From Alienimonas sp043951915 (GTDB lineage Bacteria; Planctomycetota; Planctomycetia; Planctomycetales; Planctomycetaceae), in contig NZ_JBINJD010000010.1 of assembly GCF_043951915.1 (NCBI RefSeq), forward strand, positions 1 through 62,798: 62,798 nt of DNA. Direction: 5' to 3'. Every line of letters starts with the position of its first letter. The first letter of the stretch is position 1. Below the pieces are notes generated by a model that did not search any database, was not told where the DNA came from, and saw nothing but the letters and a program-made list of their open reading frames with translations. Both the position numbers and the translations under genes were made by a program. Below are positions 60,263 through 62,798 of the stretch, one piece after another.

Positions 60263-61231
60263 TCAGCGGCGGGGATCGCCGCCGCGGTACAGGGGGTTCT
60301 GCTCGAAGGCGTCGTAGCGGTTCTGGTCGTACAGGCCGCCGTCGTAGCGGTTTGGATCGTAGCGGTTCGGGTCGAAGCGGTCCGAGCCGTACGGGGGGAC
60401 GCCGGTTCCGAAGCCGGTGTCGGGACCGTAGAGCGAACCGCCGCCGCGACCATACAGCCCGCCGGGCGTGCCGCCGTAGCCGGGCGGGTTCGTGGGGCCG
60501 TAACGGGGCACGGGCCGGACGCTGACGGGGGTGATCTGCCCGGTGCGGTGGTCCTGGACCAGCAACGCCGCCTCGCCGCGGGCGTCTAATCGGCGGGCCA
60601 GTTCGACCCCCAGCGGGTAGACCCGCGGCCCGCCCGGCGTGTTGACCACCCCCACCTGATAGCCGGCGACGGTGAGGATGCGGTCCCCCCGTTCCAGCCC
60701 GGCCCGGTCGGCGGGGGTGCCGGGGATCACCCGGGTGACCAGCACGCCGGCGACGGTGTCGGTCCCGTTCACGCCCAGCAGTACGGGGCTGTCGTCCGGA
60801 TCGAACCCCGGCCCGCCGAGGCCCGGCCGGAGCTGCGGCGCCGGACCGACCGGCGCCGGCGGGACGACCTGGCCGGAGGGGGCGTCGTACTGGTAGCCGT
60901 TCGACGGTCGGGCGCCGTCGTCGCGGGACCGCATCTCCGGGGCGGCGCCCGGCGCGGCGGACCCGGGGGCGTTGGTCCCGGGGGAAGACGGAACCGGGGT
61001 GAAGCGGCGGGCGTCGATGCCGTTCTCCCGCACGCGTTCCTGCGGCGGGGGCTGCGGCGTGCGGGCGTCGTCGGACTCCTCCGGGGCGGCGAGGCCCTCC
61101 GGCAGGCCCGGCAGCAGGGGTTCGTCCTGACCGACCGCCGCCCCGCCCGACAGCGAGCCGGCGACGATCAGCAGAGCCGCGGCGGGGAACGCCGACCGGC
61201 CGCGGCCGGGGCGGGGGGCGGAGCGGGGCAT
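60263..61231 (-). CDS. Secreted PDZ-domain protein with Asn-Arg-Tyr-Asp repeats
   Basis: 322 residues. A basic n-region and hydrophobic core (FPAAALLIVAGSLSGGAAVG) form a signal peptide. A Pro/Glu-rich segment precedes the PDZ domain at about residues 150-250 (PVLLGVNGTDTVAGVLVTRVIPGTPADRAGLERGDRILTVAGYQVGVVNTPG). The C-terminal tail has Gly/Tyr-rich sequence and repeats of the type DPNRYDPNRYDGGLYDQNRYDAFEQNP. PDZ domains bind C-terminal or internal peptide ligands; no protease domain is attached. It is divergent from the sulfatase. Confidence 0.85.
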   Translation of the reverse strand: MPRSAPRPGRGRSAFPAAALLIVAGSLSGGAAVGQDEPLLPGLPEGLAAPEESDDARTPQPPPQERVRENGIDARRFTPVPSSPGTNAPGSAAPGAAPEMRSRDDGARPSNGYQYDAPSGQVVPPAPVGPAPQLRPGLGGPGFDPDDSPVLLGVNGTDTVAGVLVTRVIPGTPADRAGLERGDRILTVAGYQVGVVNTPGGPRVYPLGVELARRLDARGEAALLVQDHRTGQITPVSVRPVPRYGPTNPPGYGGTPGGLYGRGGGSLYGPDTGFGTGVPPYGSDRFDPNRYDPNRYDGGLYDQNRYDAFEQNPLYRGGDPRR

Positions 61232-61310
61232 GGAACCGGCGGGGCGTGCGGGTGACGACGGGAGTTCCCATCATCCTACCCGCCCGCCCACGCCGATCGG
61301 AGAACCCCCC

Positions 61311-62771
61311 GTGATTCGTCCGCCGCTCGCCGCGTTCGCCCTGCTGCTCGCCGTCGGCCCCGCCTCGGCCGCCGACGCCCCGCGGCCGAACGTGTTGCTG
61401 CTGATCGCGGACGACCTCGGTTGGGGCGAGTGCGGCTTCCAGCACGGGCCGGGCACGCGGTCGGTCGCCGACGGCGGGGCCGGCGTCGTCCCGACGCCGC
61501 ACCTGGACGCCCTCGCCGCCGACGGCGTGCGGTTCACCCAGGGTTACGTGACCGCCTCCTACTGCTCCCCCAGTCGGGCCGGGCTGCTGACCGGCGTGCA
61601 CCAGACCCGGTTCGGGCATGAACTGAATCCGGTGGGGGCGCACAACGAACACCCGCTCGCCGGGTTGCCGGCCGGCCGGAAGACGCTGGCCGATCATCTG
61701 CAAGCCGAGGGCTACGCGACGGCGTTGATCGGCAAGTGGCACCTCGGCGGGCATCCGACGGCCCACCCGTTGCGGAAGGGCTTCGAGCGGTTCTGGGGCT
61801 TCCTGCACGAGGGCCACACCTACGCCGACCCGTTCAGCGGCCCGCCGGTCGTCTCCTTCCTCCGCCGCAAAACGCTGCCGGACGGACGGACCGACGGGGT
61901 GTGGAACAGCCCCGACGGCCGCCTGTTCCTGCACACCGGCGCCCCGATCGCCGAGCCGCCCTACGACGCCAACAACCCGATCCTCGCCGACGGCACGCCC
62001 GTCACGCCGGAGGGCTACTTCACCCACGCCCTCACCCGGGAGGCCGACCGCTCTCTGGACGCCGCCGCCGGCCGGCCGTTCTTTCTGTGCGTGAGCTATT
62101 CCGCGGTGCACTCGCCGATGCAGGCGCTGCCGGAGGATTACGAAGCACTCTCCAACATTGAGGACCCCCAGCGGCGGGTGTTCGGGGGAATGTTGAAGGC
62201 CCTAGACGAGAGCGTCGGGGCCCTGCGGGCCTCGCTGGCCCAGCGGGGGCTGGCGGAGAACACCCTCGTCCTGTTCCTCTCCGACAACGGCGGCCCGACG
62301 GCCGAACTGACCAGCACCAACCGCCCCCTGCGGGACGGCAAGGGCAGCCTGTACGAAGGCGGCCTCCGCGTGCCGATGCTGGCGAGCTGGCCCGGCGTGT
62401 TCCCCGCGGGGACCGATTTCGAGGAGCCGGTGTGGACGCTCGACTTCACCGCGACCGCCCTCGCCGCCGCCGGCGGCGACGTGCCGCGGGAGTGGGACGG
62501 CGTCGACTTGCGGCCGATTCTGAACGGCGTAGGGCTGCCGGAACGGACGCTCGCTTGGCGGATGGGGCCGAAGAAGGCCCTGCGGAGCGGCGACCTCAAG
62601 ATCGTGCGGCCCCGGCAGAACGCCGACTGGGAGTTGTACGATCTCGCCGCCGACCGGTCGGAGAGCCGCGACCTTGCCGCGGCCCGCCCGGCGGATCTGG
62701 ACCGACTGCTCGCCCTCTGGGCGGAGCGGGAGGCGGAGATGGTTCCCCCGCGGCAGTTCAAATCGAACTGA
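61311..62771 (+). CDS. Secreted arylsulfatase-type sulfatase
   Basis: 486 residues from a GTG at 61311. A signal peptide (PPLAAFALLLAVGPASAA) is followed by NVLLLIADDLGWGECGF (metal Asp pair). The active-site motif ASYCSPSRAGLLTG has the CxPSR formylglycine signature. TALIGKWHLGG, SYSAVHSPMQALPEDY, LVLFLSDNGGPTAELTSTNRPLRDGKGSLYEGGLRVPMLASWPG and ENTLV are the usual sulfatase features. Planctomycetes encode many such enzymes for breakdown of sulfated polysaccharides. The Cys means that a formylglycine-generating enzyme is needed. No maturase or carbohydrate genes are adjacent; the window ends 27 bp after the stop. Confidence 0.95.
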   Translation: MIRPPLAAFALLLAVGPASAADAPRPNVLLLIADDLGWGECGFQHGPGTRSVADGGAGVVPTPHLDALAADGVRFTQGYVTASYCSPSRAGLLTGVHQTRFGHELNPVGAHNEHPLAGLPAGRKTLADHLQAEGYATALIGKWHLGGHPTAHPLRKGFERFWGFLHEGHTYADPFSGPPVVSFLRRKTLPDGRTDGVWNSPDGRLFLHTGAPIAEPPYDANNPILADGTPVTPEGYFTHALTREADRSLDAAAGRPFFLCVSYSAVHSPMQALPEDYEALSNIEDPQRRVFGGMLKALDESVGALRASLAQRGLAENTLVLFLSDNGGPTAELTSTNRPLRDGKGSLYEGGLRVPMLASWPGVFPAGTDFEEPVWTLDFTATALAAAGGDVPREWDGVDLRPILNGVGLPERTLAWRMGPKKALRSGDLKIVRPRQNADWELYDLAADRSESRDLAAARPADLDRLLALWAEREAEMVPPRQFKSN

Positions 62772-62798
62772 CCGCTGAGTGCCCGCGCACGGAAGCGT

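Overview
The window looks like high-GC planctomycete DNA (Planctomycetia/Planctomycetales; the species is not determinable by eye). The evidence is a DUF1549/DUF1553 cytochrome-type protein overlapping a Tat-exported DUF1501 protein, a signal-peptide sulfatase with CSPSR, a TIGR03790-like protein, many secreted Pro/Ala-rich or acidic proteins, frequent GTG starts and little Shine-Dalgarno use. No rRNA, tRNA, CRISPR array, prophage or transposase gene was found.

Layout. 1-10.8 kb (minus strand): an acidic disordered protein cut by the window edge, a thioredoxin-like protein, then a Gld-type ABC system (ATPase, fused GldF-GldG, DUF4340) and a membrane-anchored SurA/PpiD-like protein. 11-17 kb: topA on the plus strand convergent with a large secreted protein of unknown function. 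17.6-26.4 kb: a mostly plus-strand housekeeping run (ubiE, ubiX, ispF, ruvC, ruvA, xerC), interrupted by minus-strand fba and a lipoprotein. 26.4-30.1 kb (minus): a LysM protein, glgB and a disordered protein. 30.4-39.6 kb (plus): phoH, a PgpH-like HD phosphohydrolase, ybeY, a CorC-like CBS protein, pheT without its internal tRNA-binding domain, and a dihydrouridine synthase. 39.7-49.9 kb: a lone cytochrome P450, DUF2007, a cupin, an EEP-family protein, the DUF1549/DUF1501 pair and the TIGR03790-like protein. 49.9-62.8 kb: a second ABC exporter, a CTP-dependent lipid-kinase-like protein, a lipoprotein, a bacterial PH protein, a SpoU methyltransferase, a lower-GC island of three small genes (one DUF4259), a methyltransferase/geranylgeranyl-reductase-like pair, an MDR oxidoreductase, a PDZ protein and the sulfatase.

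The most striking structure is not a gene. Six intergenic junctions carry an inverted pair of the same small hairpin, GTAG-GGTCCGC-(3-4 nt)-GCGGACC. This has the architecture of REP doublets (REPINs/BIMEs), including the 5' GTAG tetranucleotide known from REPs handled by RAYT transposases. In all nine cases where an arm meets the 3' end of a gene, the TAG inside GTAG is that gene's in-frame stop codon. A second family (GTGAGCCC... hairpins) and a third (GACCGTGAGGGAGGGG pairs) sit at other junctions. They also touch stop codons there, and a degenerate copy of the third lies inside the oxidoreductase gene at 58.5 kb. Together they suggest a repeat system integrated into gene ends, supplying stop codons and possibly terminating transcription in both directions.
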